Assembly: GCA_011316305.1 (NCBI GenBank)
Contig: SAUG01000021.1
Location: 248,001 to 312,000 of the forward strand
Length of the DNA stretch: 64,000 nucleotides
Reading direction: 5' to 3'
DNA from: Rusavskia elegans
Taxonomy: Eukaryota; Ascomycota; Lecanoromycetes; Teloschistales; Teloschistaceae
Of the stretch, positions 34,843 through 46,860 are shown piece after piece. Each line of letters starts with the position of its first letter. Within the stretch, counting starts at the first letter, position 1. The position numbers were made by a program, and so were the translations under genes. The notes below the pieces were generated by a model. It saw only the letters and a program-made list of their open reading frames with translations, was not told the origin of the DNA and searched no databases.

Positions 34843-35259
34843 GCTGGTAGCTGTGGTCTCTCTAGTCAAGACTGCTTGAAGAGCTTACGAATATTGATGG
34901 CGGTTAGATGATCCAGTGTGAATGACTTCAAAATTCATGGATATGGACGTAGTGTCGGATTGACGGCGAGAGGATTTCAAGGTAGAATCGTTCAATAGCC
35001 TGTTGCCTGGTTGTAGTTAGTTTAATCTGTATTGATGGTTTCAGAAATCTCCCAACTGGACAAGAATGATAATGAGGGATACATATCGAATACCTTGGCA
35101 GGACGTCCACATGGCAACGGATACCAGCTCGCTGAATCAACTGATCGAACCGCAAATATCGATGGATTTTTACATAACGATCCCATAGACTCTCTACCTC
35201 TCCTGCCCTGCTTATGGGCCCGCTATCGACTGGTATAGACGACCCAGAAGTCCAGCCGC

Positions 35260-38201
35260 TCACATTCCATTTACAGTATCACCACGTTCAGCGTGAATAG
35301 CAAGGACGAGTCCCTCGGCCGCATGTTCTCCAAGCGCCTCGAGAGTCCCTTTACCAAGCATCTCCAGCACACTAATCTTGAACCCAAAGACCTGCTTCCA
35401 CCAAGCACAGAGCTCGATCCCAACCAACGAGTCCATCCCCAGATCGACCAACGACAAGGATGCATCGAGGTCTTCCTCCGGTTTCATCAAAAGGCTAAAA
35501 AGCTTTTTGCCAATCTCGTTGGCCAAGAAAGCCACCGTCTCGGCACTCTTCAGCGTCGATGAATCTGCTTTCGCGTTGGCTAGATGTGATTTGAGCGTTG
35601 CTTTGGAGGTCGCATGGTCCGAGCCATTGCCCACTTCGTTGTGATAGAAGGCCATGCGACGATCTCTTCGCCATACAGCTCGATTGGCTGGACTATTGAG
35701 TGGTATGGTAGAGCTGAGTCCAAGGACGAAATTGTTCTCGTCAACGAAAAATAGCCCCGAATCTTCAGGCTGAGTATTCTTCGATCGTCTCTGTTTGGAC
35801 ATTGCTGGGACCAATGCATCAAGCAGTTGTTGCTCCGTAAGTGGTTTGAATCCCGTGGCAGCCATCTTATGCAGGAGCTCTTGATCTTTGGACACGTAAC
35901 CAACATCCCCAACGGCGCCAATGTCAATGGCCGAGGCAGGTAGGCCTAGATTGTTTCGGTATTGAACGAATGCGTCTAAGAATGTGTTTGCACCGGCGTA
36001 GTTGGCTTGGCCTGGCTGCCCGATAATGCCGGATAGTGAGCTGAAAAGTATAAAAGGGTCGAGATCCAGACCAGCGGCTACGGTGGCGTTGTGAAGATTC
36101 CAGGTACCCTGGACCTTTGGCTGAACAGCAGTTTCCCACTGATCTAGCGACATTTTGGAAAAGTTCTCATCGCTGAGTACCATAGACATCTGCAGGATTC
36201 CTTTTAGAGGATACTTAGCTGCTGCTACTGCTTGAGTTACGTCTTCGACATTTGTAACACTTCTTCGGATAGCATAAACATAACAGCCCATACTGTTAAG
36301 TTCGTTAAAGAACAGCTGGTCGTCGGCATTGACGCCTGCGTTCCGCGAGAGATATATCAGGTGACGGGCACCCTTTTCGACAATCCAAGCGGAGACTGCA
36401 CGGCCTAGCTCTCCTAGGCCGCCAACTAGGAGATAGTTGGCCGACTCGTTCAGCGATATAGAGCTTGGTGAGCTCACCATGCTTGCATCCAAGTCTGTGT
36501 TTGCTGGTGATTTGCGTTTGGAAACGCAGATCCGGCCAATGTGTTGACCACCTTGGTTGGTTGCAGACAGGCTATGGTCCCTTTCCGATATAGCTCTAGT
36601 ATGAGCTGGAGCATTCTATCAAGCTGTTAGGCGTGCTCTTGTTTTCGGAACACTATCGAGGGTGGGTACCGTGAAGAAGAACGGGTCTGTCACGGAAGGC
36701 GTCCAAGTCCACACAACAATAGCTTCGGTTCGCAAGGAAGGGATTCATATCCAGTTTACCGCAGCCTATTAGATCTCTTTTTCCAATTTCGACCAGCTTA
36801 CCGAAAGCGGCCACGCATCGCCAGCTGGTATGAAGCAGCTCGCCGGATAGGGAGTTCAGCACCAAGTCCACGCCCTTGCCATGTGTTTCGCGTATTATGC
36901 CCTCAAGGAAAGAATTATCCCTAGAGTTGAAGGTCCGAGCTCTGGGAATGTTGAAGTGATCCATTACGTGCTGCGTTTTTTCCTCGGTACCGACAGTGAC
37001 ATACACCTCCGCATCGACCCTCTGTGCAATTTGTATGGCCGCTAAGCCTACACCACCACATGCGCTATGGATTAGAACAGACTGTATTCAATCAGCAGTG
37101 CCATCAAATTCCACGGATAATGCATTAATTCAAAGCCGTACCTGTCCCTTTTCAAGGCCACCAACACTGATCAACGAGTGCATCGCAGTGACAAAGGGGA
37201 AGAACATCGTTGCGGCCTCATGGAAACTCACAGTCTCCGGGATTGGAACACATAAGATCTCCAAGGTGGTTACGAAGGTTGAGAACGCACCGCGCTCGAT
37301 CATCGCTGCGCGATCACCGACACGAAGGCTTTTGACATGCGAACCAATTCGCCGGATGATGCCCGCACCTTCGAGACCTAAGACAAAAGTTGGGAGTTCG
37401 ACGACCTTCATTGCAACGAGAACATCCTGAAGTTACTGTCAGCTTATGCTTGGTTTAAACATTTTCATAACAGCAGAGCTGTACCCGGAAGTTCCAAGCC
37501 GACGGAATACATTTCGACCTCTACCTCGTCCGGCTGCAACGGTGGTACCACTGGCTGTAGAGCCCAGTGCAGTGTGCTCAAACGTCTTGCAGAATCGACA
37601 TTGAGTGCGGCCCTGTTGTTCATCCCTGCACCAGGAGCTTCATCAGATAGGGTGTAGGGGTAAAATCTACCAACATGGATGATTCCATTGACGATTGAGT
37701 ACTCGTAATCAGGCCTAAGTGAATCTGGCGAAGAAAGATGAGTCTAGACGTCCAATGTCTTCTTCAAGAAAGTAACCGTACTCGTTTGTTACAGTCCCAG
37801 GCTTGCCAGACGGATCATGAAAGGCCGGTACGTTGTAACGAGAGTCCAGCACCCGCTGACGTGCATCGCCTTTCGCGAGTAGAAAGTCCTGATATTGCTG
37901 AGCTGTACTTAGCGCGCCCGGGAGACGCAATGCCATGCCGCATATGGCAATGGGAGTTTGGCTGTGGCTTCCGGCTGCACTGGAGTCTCTTGCCTTGCCA
38001 GCATTGAGGGCATCAACATTGACATGACATCCACTCATCATTTCCGGTGGTCCCACAGCACCCGCTGTTGCCAGGACTGTCCTTGCCGGCTCCGTTGGAT
38101 GGCTCCAGCCCGTTGGAGATAATATGAGGCTTAGTATCAGAGCTTGGCAGGCCGAGCTCGCTGTTGATACTAATTTCGGAGAGCTTGGAGTAATCAGACA
38201 T
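35260..38201 (-). pseudogene. highly reducing polyketide synthase with KS-AT-DH region deleted
   Basis: The remains read on the minus strand. An N-terminal leader starts at the ATG at 38201. The first 70 or so residues of a ketosynthase follow (PIAICGMALRLPGALS to DIGRLDSSFF). At about 37725-37735 the sequence jumps, with loss of frame, to the stretch that normally precedes the enoylreductase. The ER (37411-36653, with HSACGGVGLAAIQIAQ) needs one normal intron. The KR has LLVGGLGELGR, the active-site region FILFSSLSGIIG and YAGAN. The carrier domain has LGMDSLVGIEL. Further frame breaks lie in the leader (about 38040-38110) and in the ER-KR linker (about 36540-36560). About 4-5 kb of KS, AT, DH and probably methyltransferase is gone, judging from the usual size of the family. 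It cannot make a polyketide. It is divergent to an alpha-oxoamine synthase relic. Confidence 0.85.
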
Positions 38202-38849
38202 GGTGGATCATTGAATGCGTAAAGTGTTTTCCTAACGTCTTTGTTTGGATCTGTAGTCTTGAAGATAAATGGGCTTCGAAATTTACCGAGACCGGGGGTT
38301 GTCTGACAACACACAAATGGGAATGGGACGTAGAAATTGATAAATTACATGCAGTAAAAGGTCGACCTACTATTTCCGTCATTGCCACTGTAGATAAGGC
38401 TGCCAAAAGTTTGATTGGCCCAGCAGGTCGGAATCCGATCACAAGGGGTTCATACACGGACACTAGAGATTGCCTTATACGGATCGGATGCCGAATCACG
38501 CATAGTTCGCAGTCTCGTGAGGCGAAGCCGGAGCTTTGACTGGCCTCAATATCAACTAGCCGCTGTGACCGACCTTTAGTGACCGTGGATGAAAGACCGA
38601 TCTTTTACTGTTGTCTGTGCGAACTGGGTCAGATCCTTTCCGGAAATCGCACACGGCAACTTCTTGATTCTACCTTTCTTCAAACGTCAATGTACTCCCC
38701 GCTTTGCTTTGCTATCTCACGTTCGAATTACACTTCGTGGAAAGTTTCAGACCGTCTCTTACTTCGATGGACCCGTCTCATTCGAATCATCTACCATCGA
38801 TATAGGAAACCGTAGGCACAACAGTGCGAATTATTTTCATATGTACTTG
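38202..38849. other. divergent region between two cluster relics
   Basis: About 650 bases, probably once the shared promoter of the synthase and the alpha-oxoamine synthase plus lost 5' coding sequence of the latter. No intact gene. Confidence 0.4.
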
Positions 38850-39547
38850 CATCTTGGGTATTCGGCTTGGAAGGAAATCTACATACCGCCATGTCAGAAT
38901 TTTGCACGTTCCGTAATCCACACGACGGCGCCGACTTTTCCGGTGGTTTGTGCGGTTCGATCGGCATTCAATCTTATGCGGGCAACTCAGACGAAAGCCG
39001 TAAGTTGAGCAGATAGCTGTGTTTGCAACACGAGGGTCACTGACCGATGACTGGTGCCAGGAGAACATACAGCGCCTGGTCAAGCATTTCTTCATAACCA
39101 TCGCTACGGACGCGATCTGGGAGCAAACGACGGCACAGGGGGTCCTCAGTGTTTCTCTAAGTTCGGATTGGAAGGATTTGCCCCATTTGGACTCGTCAGC
39201 GGTACAGCTACTGGCTAGTTTTCCATTTGTACATGCGTAAATTTTCGACGGTGCTAGTGGAGTTCCCGGTTGTCCCAAAAGGCCAGGGTAGAGTTCGATT
39301 AGTTTTCCATACCAATAACAACGAGTCTCAAGTCGAATCTCTGGTATCGGCTATTGGTGAATGGGCTCAAGAGATGATGGAGATCGAGAAAGACCAAGGG
39401 ACCAGGGGAACGAGATTGCCTAGAGCTGCGCGTCAGGTATACGCTTGGAAGGGCAATAGAGCTGTTGATGGTTCCGAAAGCGTGGAGGTTCTGAGAAAAG
39501 GCTTAGCAGATGGTCCGTATGGAATGATGGGTATTTGTCATGCCTAG
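38850..39547 (+). pseudogene. 5'-truncated alpha-oxoamine synthase (PLP-dependent, SPT-like)
   Basis: Three pieces match the C-terminal half of fungal alpha-oxoamine synthases. NFARSVIHTTAPTFP (about 38900-38945) continues to RATQTKA. A standard intron (38999 to about 39060, GTAAGT...CCAG) leads to ENIQRLVKHFF. After a frame break near 39165-39185 with no splice signals come TRQRYSYWLVFHLYM and PVVPKGQGRVRLVFHTNN, ending at 39547. The N-terminal half, with the PLP-binding Lys, was not found in the short space before the synthase. Enzymes of this family condense an amino acid with an acyl chain. Next to a reducing polyketide synthase they serve sphinganine-analogue pathways. The truncation and frame break make this copy inactive. 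Confidence 0.75.
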
Positions 39548-40536
39548 GGAATAGCAGCAGTGAAAATGATAAAACACGGTGATGGGAAATTTGCACAAGA
39601 TCGAATACCGAGCCTAAGGCTGCACTGCATCGCAGCTCGAACATCTTGTGTTGTATTCTTCGGAGCCTGACACGAAACGTTGGAGTACCTTACACTCGGC
39701 ACTTTAGGTTCCATTTTCACCGACAACTAGTGAAAGGTGTGCATGAGATCTTGTTCTTGCCGTACCGAAATCGCTACTGCCAGAGCCGTAGCATCGAGAG
39801 AGACCAGAAATACACAGATGTTGAGCGAGAGGAAAGTGGTTTTCTGGTTGTCTTTTCGCTCGTTTCTCCTTTCGATGCCGGCATCGACAGACTCGTAGCG
39901 GCAACCAAAGCTGCGTGCTGGGGTGATGGCGCCGATATGCACTTTTCCATGCTCTTCTCACGGCTGTCTGGGTCTGTCGAAACCATTCTCCTTTGATGCT
40001 GAGGCTCGAAATACGTCGATGGTATGGGTATCTTTAGTACGGAGACCCACAACCGCCAATGGCATGAACTTGGGCCTGCTTCGAGGCATTTGTTTCGGAA
40101 GCCATTCATCGGCATGTATCCAACCATAATGTCCGATCGGATGTGGAGCGAACGGCTTTTGTGACCACCCCACTCGGCTCATTTGCGCTGATGTGTCTTT
40201 TCGAAAGTATTCTACCGGTAGCACCGCTAGGAGAACATACCTTTACATGGATCAGGTATATCGTGACCGCGCTAAAACCTTAGCGTACTAGTTTGTCTCT
40301 ACCTTATATATGACCATGGCTTCAGCCGCATGCCTTACCAGTACTCCATACGGTAGGCTTAAGGTACTGTTCGCTACCCTATCCTCCTGTCGTTCTTTTT
40401 TCCCTTCTCTGCGAACAACTTGATCTCAGAAATCTCTTGTATGTCTGACTTTCGAGCTACACTCTGATGCATGGTCATTAATTATCGATCGCAGTAACTC
40501 TACTTCACATGCAGTCTGGCCTGTTTTTAGTTTTGG
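39548..40536. other. unassigned stretch inside the cluster region
   Basis: About 990 bases. Open frames on both strands (39646-39996 plus, 39774-40224 minus) have no family signature. It may hold further decayed cluster genes that are no longer recognisable. Confidence 0.4.
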
Positions 40537-41404
40537 ATGGGTCAAGCAGCACATTTCGCCATGTCGTGTCAATCATACTACGCGTCCACTCGAGGCATAC
40601 TCAACGAATTGTTCGAGCCACAAGACTTCAAACTTTCAACATGGATGGCCTTTGGAGCTACATTACTCTTGATCAGTCAATCATATCTACCACCCAGCGT
40701 CAGCAATTGTCTTCCTCTTGTCCTCCTTGGCGGTCGAATAGCCAAGATGATCATTGATACACGACATCTCCATACAGGTTGCTACACCTCTCTGATGCGC
40801 GGACGTTGGACTGCCACTCTTCCCGAGCCAGAGAACCCGGCAGACATCAATAGTGGTTCTGGCGGTATAGTTATGTTCGTGTTGGGTGCGCGCATCAATC
40901 AGTCCGTATCCCCACCTTTGTCGCGGTCTCGACCATGGCAAAAGTTTCTCTGACTTCCTACAGTCCTTTGGGAAAGCTTTCCCCCGGTGCCTTCCAAATT
41001 GACGAGGTCTTCCAGAAGATGTGGCAGGAGGCCGAAAACAACCGCGTCAAGTGGGGTTGTAAGTGGCTCGATGTCATGGAGCTTCGTCTCATACAAGGCA
41101 TGTGTTTCACTGACATGAGCGTTGTTCAGATCTGGGGAGGACAGCCACCTTGGTGGATTATTCGGACAGCGAGAGGACCCCTACGATCTGGTTGTCCTAC
41201 TGGAAAGATCTCAAAGGCTTGCGGGAATTTTCGGCTTCAGCTGCGCATCGTCTAGGCCAAAATAACTACAATGCGAAGAAATATCCCTACATGGGGATTA
41301 TGCACGAGACGTTCTATGCACCTAAGGGTTGCTGGGAGACAGTATATGATGATTTTCCCCCTTGGGGACTGGGTTCGAGCTCCGCGGTCACATATTTGGT
41401 TTGA
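40537..41404 (+). CDS. DUF4188-family protein (monooxygenase-like), 244 aa
   Basis: The exons 40537-40901, 40964-41058 and 41130-41404 join exactly in frame (735 bases). The first exon has a hydrophobic stretch (WMAFGATLLLISQSYLPP) and ends in MFVLGARIN. The last contains VDYSDSERTPTIWLSYWKDL, HRLGQNNYNAKKYPYMGIMH and APKGCWETVYDDFPPWGL. This block is characteristic of DUF4188, small proteins often found in fungal natural-product clusters and related to dimeric alpha-beta barrel monooxygenases. The first intron would use a weak donor (GTCCGT). The second is canonical. No stop or frameshift was seen, so unlike its neighbours it may still be functional. Its partner pathway appears dead. Confidence 0.7.
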
Positions 41405-42211
41405 TTGTTGTTGACCTATGTGTTACAGGCATTGTCAAATCCTTGGTCAAAGAGGGGCCGGCTGGAGTGAAGGTTCGGAGTACACTTGAACCAAACCCAA
41501 GATTTTCAACGATGTTTCGACGCATGGGCAGAGAGAAAGCCGAAGAGAAGACAAAGTGAAGCACAACTATGGACAAGACAAGACTTTCGAGATCCCGGCC
41601 AGGTATGTTTATGGTGGGAAGGGAGCGGTCGCGATGGCTGTGGCAGTACTAGTCGTTACTGGTTGCTGAGTGGAATGTGAGTGCCTATGTGCAAAAGATG
41701 TGCTCAGTTCCATACCTGAGTCCACTGTGTGCGTGTGTACTCGCCCTGGAACGAGGCGGCATGTATGGTATTGTCCCCGGAACTGGGTTTGCTGAGGCGT
41801 ACAGAGTTGCGAGCTCGGTACGAGGTTATACTGTCAACAGCGGTAGGCTATGGTCTGTCCTGGAAGCATCCTAAGCTGATCCCGTACATGATGTACTGCA
41901 GGATTGCCTTTGAAGTTTCTCGGCCACTCGTGGTAGTGGATGCCGCTGCGGCACACCATCGCACCGGGAGGGGCCGTTGCCTAGAAGGCGATCTTGGCGA
42001 TCCGACAGGGGGTCGTGCGGAAATGATTATGCGCGCCAAGCATTGAATCTCAGCCTTTCGTGCCCACCAGATGCCTGATTCGATACTCTGCTGCGGCGAT
42101 CATCTGCAATCCCTTTGCTGGCAACCTTTGAGGCTGAGACTGGAATGCCCTTTTTCGATGCCACTTCTCCCTCCCTCGCGATGTCGAAGCTGGACTTGAT
42201 ATCAAACGGAG
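41405..42211. other. intergenic, possible decayed sequence
   Basis: About 800 bases with several overlapping frames (41486-41680, 41677-41874, 41729-42046), none recognisable. It likely includes the promoter of the downstream regulator. Confidence 0.4.
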
Positions 42212-43647
42212 ATGAGCAGAATGAGCGCGTCCGCAACTTCGACCCTCAGCAGTTCTCAGGTCAAGAAGTATAAAGCCGCCTGTGACCATTGCCATAGGAG
42301 CAAAACGAAGTGCTCGGGTGGGGGCCTTCCATGCAAGCGGTGCGCAGATGCCTTCCACCCGTGTCACTATAGCCCAGCAGCACGAATTGGGAAACCAAAA
42401 GGAAGCAAGAACAAGAAGACGCTTGAACGATTTCATCGAAATGTGGACAAGAATGGCGGTAGTGATAATGGCGATGGCTTCGCAAGATTGCTTCAACCGC
42501 GTACGGTGCATGGTCGTCCAGCGCCGGCTCAGGACAGAGTACCCAACGAAACCAATGAGCTTCAAGAGGACAACAAGAACCAAAATCCGTATAATATTTC
42601 TGACTTTGGACTTTTATCGCCTTCGATTGATGCGTTTCTGAACTCGCTGAACCCCCCTCCCTCGACCGCAGCAGATCTTCTCAATGGTGCGGATGGCGAT
42701 GAACCTGTCATCGTACAATCCATGAACCTAGATATGCCTGACTTTGCAGAGCTGGGAGGAGCAATTGAGGAATCGTCGTGGGATGATGCTCCAGCCAGTG
42801 GCTGGAATGTAAGTACCCGCCTTGATCCACCTACGCTTTCTGACCAGCCTAGCCTTTGCCGTCAACCTCCGAGCAACAGCTTGTGCCAGGGGCCACAGAC
42901 GCTAGTGAGCGCTCAATCGTTCGATCGTTTACACCCAACTAATGGCTTGTAGGTTCCCCACCATCAATGCACTCATACTCATCTGTGCTTGACGGGGCCA
43001 GTCCGATCTCCTTGGACACTGTAGCAGCTCAGCTGGAAGACTCGCATGCGTCGACGATAGTCTCTTTTGGTCAATCACCTGGATCACAGTCATTGGCTTG
43101 CAATTGCCTCCGGAAGTACACCGATGTTTTGTGCCAGCTCCAGACCATCGAGAAGCGCCAGCTTCCTGTCGAGACGGATACTCTGTTGACCTGTACAAAT
43201 CTGGTTATCAGCATGACGGAACGTCAAAGCAAATGTGCCGAATGCCATCATGATGCCCGCGTACTAATGCAGCTTGTCATGGTATATCAGACAATCCTTA
43301 CCTGGGTTCAAGGCGTATGCGAATCCAACTCTTCTTGCCAGGATCAGCATATGACCCTGGGTCGGCATGAATTGACCAAGGAGGAAAGACGCTACATCAG
43401 AGTCGCATTGGTAGTCAGGGTGCTGAAGTGTAATACTGCAACGCTGCGGTCCATCACTTCGAGGACCTCGAATGCAGCGGCAAGTCGAAGAGGTGAGGAC
43501 TCATGGAGTCAAGGGGCAACCGAACTTCACAACGTTCAAGGGCTCGCAAGCTCGTTGATACAAAGGTACGATGTACTGATGAGGAGGCTAGCGTCTGGAA
43601 AAGAAGATCAGAAGTATCGAAGTTCAACCGGATTCCAGTGCTTATGA
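42212..43647 (+). CDS. Zn2Cys6 transcription factor, AflR-like
   Basis: The first exon starts at 42212. Its zinc cluster reads [14 protein letters not shown] followed by [12 protein letters not shown], with six Cys in the standard spacing, then a basic linker ([10 protein letters not shown]). The second exon (from 42953) has [30 protein letters not shown] and [17 protein letters not shown], the pattern of the AflR-type C-terminal domain found in regulators of secondary-metabolite clusters. It lies beside the polyketide synthase remnant, so it was probably the pathway regulator. The strong donor GTAAGT at 42809 does not match the phase of the only usable acceptor (TAG at 42950-42952). A weaker GTGGCT donor at 42798 does. 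Either that site is used or the gene carries a one-base shift. Confidence 0.75.
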
Positions 43648-44245
43648 TGGAATTGGTATGAGACTGCGGACTGTACAGCACTATCTTCTTACAAGAAGTC
43701 TTGTTTATTCCAACATCCTTACTCGACATGTATATTGGCCAAGAATTCTTGGGATTGACATTTGGGTGGGGGATAAGAGGCAACCACACCCGTAATCAAT
43801 CCTATCAGTCTCGACTACTTCAAAGTTATCGTCACTCTTCAGAGCGGCAACAGAATGCTAAAGGCCTGCCAAGACCTCACTTACTGCAGGTTCCCTCACC
43901 TCTAAGTGGTCATCTAATTCTGCAAATCGATACTGTTGTACAAGCCCAAAGGAAGGACACCAATTCCAAGTTCTGCAGAGATGACGCGTCGGGCCATGCC
44001 GGAGCCGGAGACTAACGATCGGTATGAATAGGTCGGCGAAAGTTGCTGCGATCGGTAACTAAACAGGAGCGGAGAGTATGTGCTCTTGGCGTATCGGAGT
44101 GTATCCGATTCTTTGGAGCCTCGTACATGATCCTTGTATCTGTGCCTTATGTGAATGACTGACTGACTGACCTCCCAATGCTCAGATAGGTACAATTAGC
44201 TAGAGGGCGGTCCAATCTCTAATCGCTTTGCTCACTACTACTACA
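43648..44245. other. intergenic
   Basis: About 600 bases between the regulator and the next plus-strand gene. Nothing recognised. Confidence 0.45.
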
Positions 44246-45651
44246 ATGACTCTCCTCGACGAGCCCGCTCTGCGGCCACCCAAAGGTCAAGTCTCCGAGT
44301 TGACAAATCGTTCAGACGAACAGTCGTGGTACTATGTCTGTGTGGCTGTCTGTACGGTGGTTCCCGGTGTATTTTTGCTACTTCGCCTATATACACAATG
44401 GAGCATCGTCCGTAGGATGGATATGACCGATTGTTTGTCACCACTGTTACATTGCGTCTTAATGCTTCTAACAACCAGACAGATAGTGTTGTACTGTCTT
44501 TCGTATCTCTCGCCGACTACCGATTTGTGGTACAAATGGTCCAACTGACTGGTTTAGCTACTTCTACTTGCCATGATGATTGTCGGACGCCAAGTCCTGG
44601 CTGAAGGAGCAGCCGTTCATATGTGGAATTTGCAACTCAAGCACTTCATCAAGATGCAATACGTATGAACCCTATGTTATACCCCCCGTGCGTCAGCAGC
44701 TGATTGACTGATGTTCTCCTAGTATCTATACGTTGCTGAAATTCTTTATGGCCCGACAATCTTCTTCGTTAAGTTGGCTATCCTATTACAGTATCTGCGC
44801 CTACTTGCCCCCAACATCACCGTCAACCGGACAATGTTCATTAGTGCCCGAGTTATTATCGCCGTTACTTTGCTCTATTATATCATCAGCTCGTTCGTTA
44901 CAATCTTCGGCTGCTCGCCCCGTGAAAAGATCTGGAATCCACTTAAAGAGGGCCACTGTCTCAACGTCAACCTAGGTGTCTTCATCGCACGTCTTTTCAA
45001 TATCGTTTCAGATATCATCATTCTCGTACTCCCAGCCAAGACCGTCTGGTCCTTGCAGATTCCACGTTGTAAAAGGATCAGAATTGTGGCGTTGTTCGCT
45101 ACCGGTCTCCTGTAAACGATACCCCGGGTCCCAAACTACTTAACGCATGCACTACTGACGGTTTCTCTTATCACAGGGCATGTATCGCCAACGCGATGAT
45201 CATGTTTTACGTCGTCCGTATGGGCGGGAAAGACGCCGATGTCTCGTATAACGCCGCATGGATGGGTTGTTGGGTCTTTGCTGAAATTAGCCTCGGAATC
45301 ATCGTCACAAGCACCTTCTCGTTGCCCAAGCTTATTGAAGCCAGAGGCAAGATCATGCGGATCGCTCTGTCCAACCTTGCGAGACCGCTCGGTTCTTTCA
45401 CCTCGCTCAAGACGCTGGTTCGCTCAACCAGGATCGATCAATCTACTTCTCACACCGCAACGTTCGATCAGGCGACCGTCGATCGGATCCATTCGGAGAC
45501 TGCTCTCGCCTATGAGACCGGTGACCATGCCGGATTCACTCAACCATCCGCCCCGAGGAAATACCAGGCCAGAACCGAGATTCGCCATGCCCCTCTTCCA
45601 GCAGACATGGAGGGTGGTGTCGCTGTCTTGGACACAAGGTGGTTCCACTAG
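44246..45651 (+). CDS. PTH11-like rhodopsin-domain integral membrane protein
   Basis: The start is the ATG at 44246. The first helix is YYVCVAVCTVVPGVFLLLRL, then RRMDMTD. After one or two introns come LPMMIVGRQVLAEGAAVHMW and KHFIKMQY. Exon 3 (from about 44720) has YVAEILYGPTIFFVKLAILL, the conserved helix of this family, then ARVIIAVTLLYYIISSFV. GHCLNVNLGVFIARLFNIVS follows, with a further intron near 45115-45178. The last exon has AAWMGCWVFAEISLGIIVTS and a polar tail to 45651. The gene appears intact and is the third and best-defined member of this family here. The ligand is unknown. Confidence 0.75.
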
Positions 45652-45671
45652 GAGCCCAGCGTCTTAGTAGG

Positions 45672-45753
45672 ACTGGCTTTGGAGGAGTGATTGACGAGTG
45701 ATGTGGCTTTGGACTGGCTTTTGGGGAAATGATTGACGATTGATGTGGCTTTC
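45672..45753. repeat. imperfect tandem duplication, two 41-base units
   Basis: Units 45672-45712 and 45713-45753 share ACTGGCTTT at the start and GATGTGGCTTT at the end, with a few differences and small internal changes. It lies just after the receptor stop, in its likely 3' untranslated region. Confidence 0.75.
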
Positions 45754-46860
45754 AGTCATCGGCTCGATAGACGATTCTATCTGGTCGCTCCGGACTATGC
45801 TTCCAGGACCATGATCGTCAGCTTAGCTTATAAGCAGCCATGCAGCAATCAAAATAAAGTCACACATCATCAGCCTATACCATCCCTACAAAAGTGCTGC
45901 CTTCCCATTAGGTGAGCCTGTAATTGGTCTCGCTTCGCAGTCTTCCGTGCCACCACCAGGTGCCATCATCCGCATGGACCAATCAAAAAAGGAACAGGAG
46001 GACGTTGGGGTCGCATAGAATGGACCATCCGTAGAGGGTTTTCGAAGAGAGTGCCACGCCTCTTAATTAAGTTGGAGCCGAAGAGAAGGGCACCGCTGCT
46101 CAAATAATTCCACCATGTACTCCAACTTGGCCGTGACCGTCAGGCCAAAACTACATTGTCACTGTAGTAGCTAGCTTATCCAAACAAGTTGCGACCACAA
46201 TACTAGCAATACTTCTCTGCGGGTGGCCTAGCGAGAGCCAGAGTAGATTGCTTATTCCTAGATGAAGAACCGTATCATGAGCAGCATACAGATTTGTATT
46301 AGTAGGTAGGGTGATCTAGTTGAATAAAACCCAAGTCTAATCGCTACGGAATATATATCGAAAAGACGACGAGGACAGGATGGTTACTGCGATTTGCTGC
46401 GCCATGGGAGGAGCAAGGTATGCGTACTACGAAGGAAGCTGCCTATTATTAAAGGAACGCTTTTTTGCTTGCAACGAGGTGGAATTGGGCCCTTGATATC
46501 AAACCTGAGGTCTCGAGCACTCGGAATCTATCGGCAGCATTCGAGGATACGGTCGTTGAACATCCTTTCGCTCCCTTCTACGGCTCGCTGCACGGATGCT
46601 TTAGCATCCCTCATGGAAGTGAAAGCTCCGAATACCGCAGTGATTGGTCTCAAGCATTCTCACCAGTTCTCTCGGTCCTCCGTTGTGCATCGATGCGGAG
46701 GAAAGCAAGCACGGCCCGCTTGCTGTATGCATGGCTCCACCTAACAAGCTTTGACACGTTTCAATTCCTCGGCATTCGCAATTGTTCTTTCTTCATGGCA
46801 GCCTTGAGATCGGTTGAAGCAATCTTGTAGGACTTGGTGAACGCTCTCCGTGGCGACTCG
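45754..46860. other. intergenic, nothing supportable
   Basis: About 1.1 kb. Overlapping plus frames at 46394-46830 show no motif and have no splice-consistent model. Confidence 0.4.

Noticed and set aside
35260..37411. Reading the ER-KR-ACP part as a free-standing, still active trans-acting protein
   Set aside because: The ER-KR linker is frame-broken and there is no start codon context for a separate protein at the ER.
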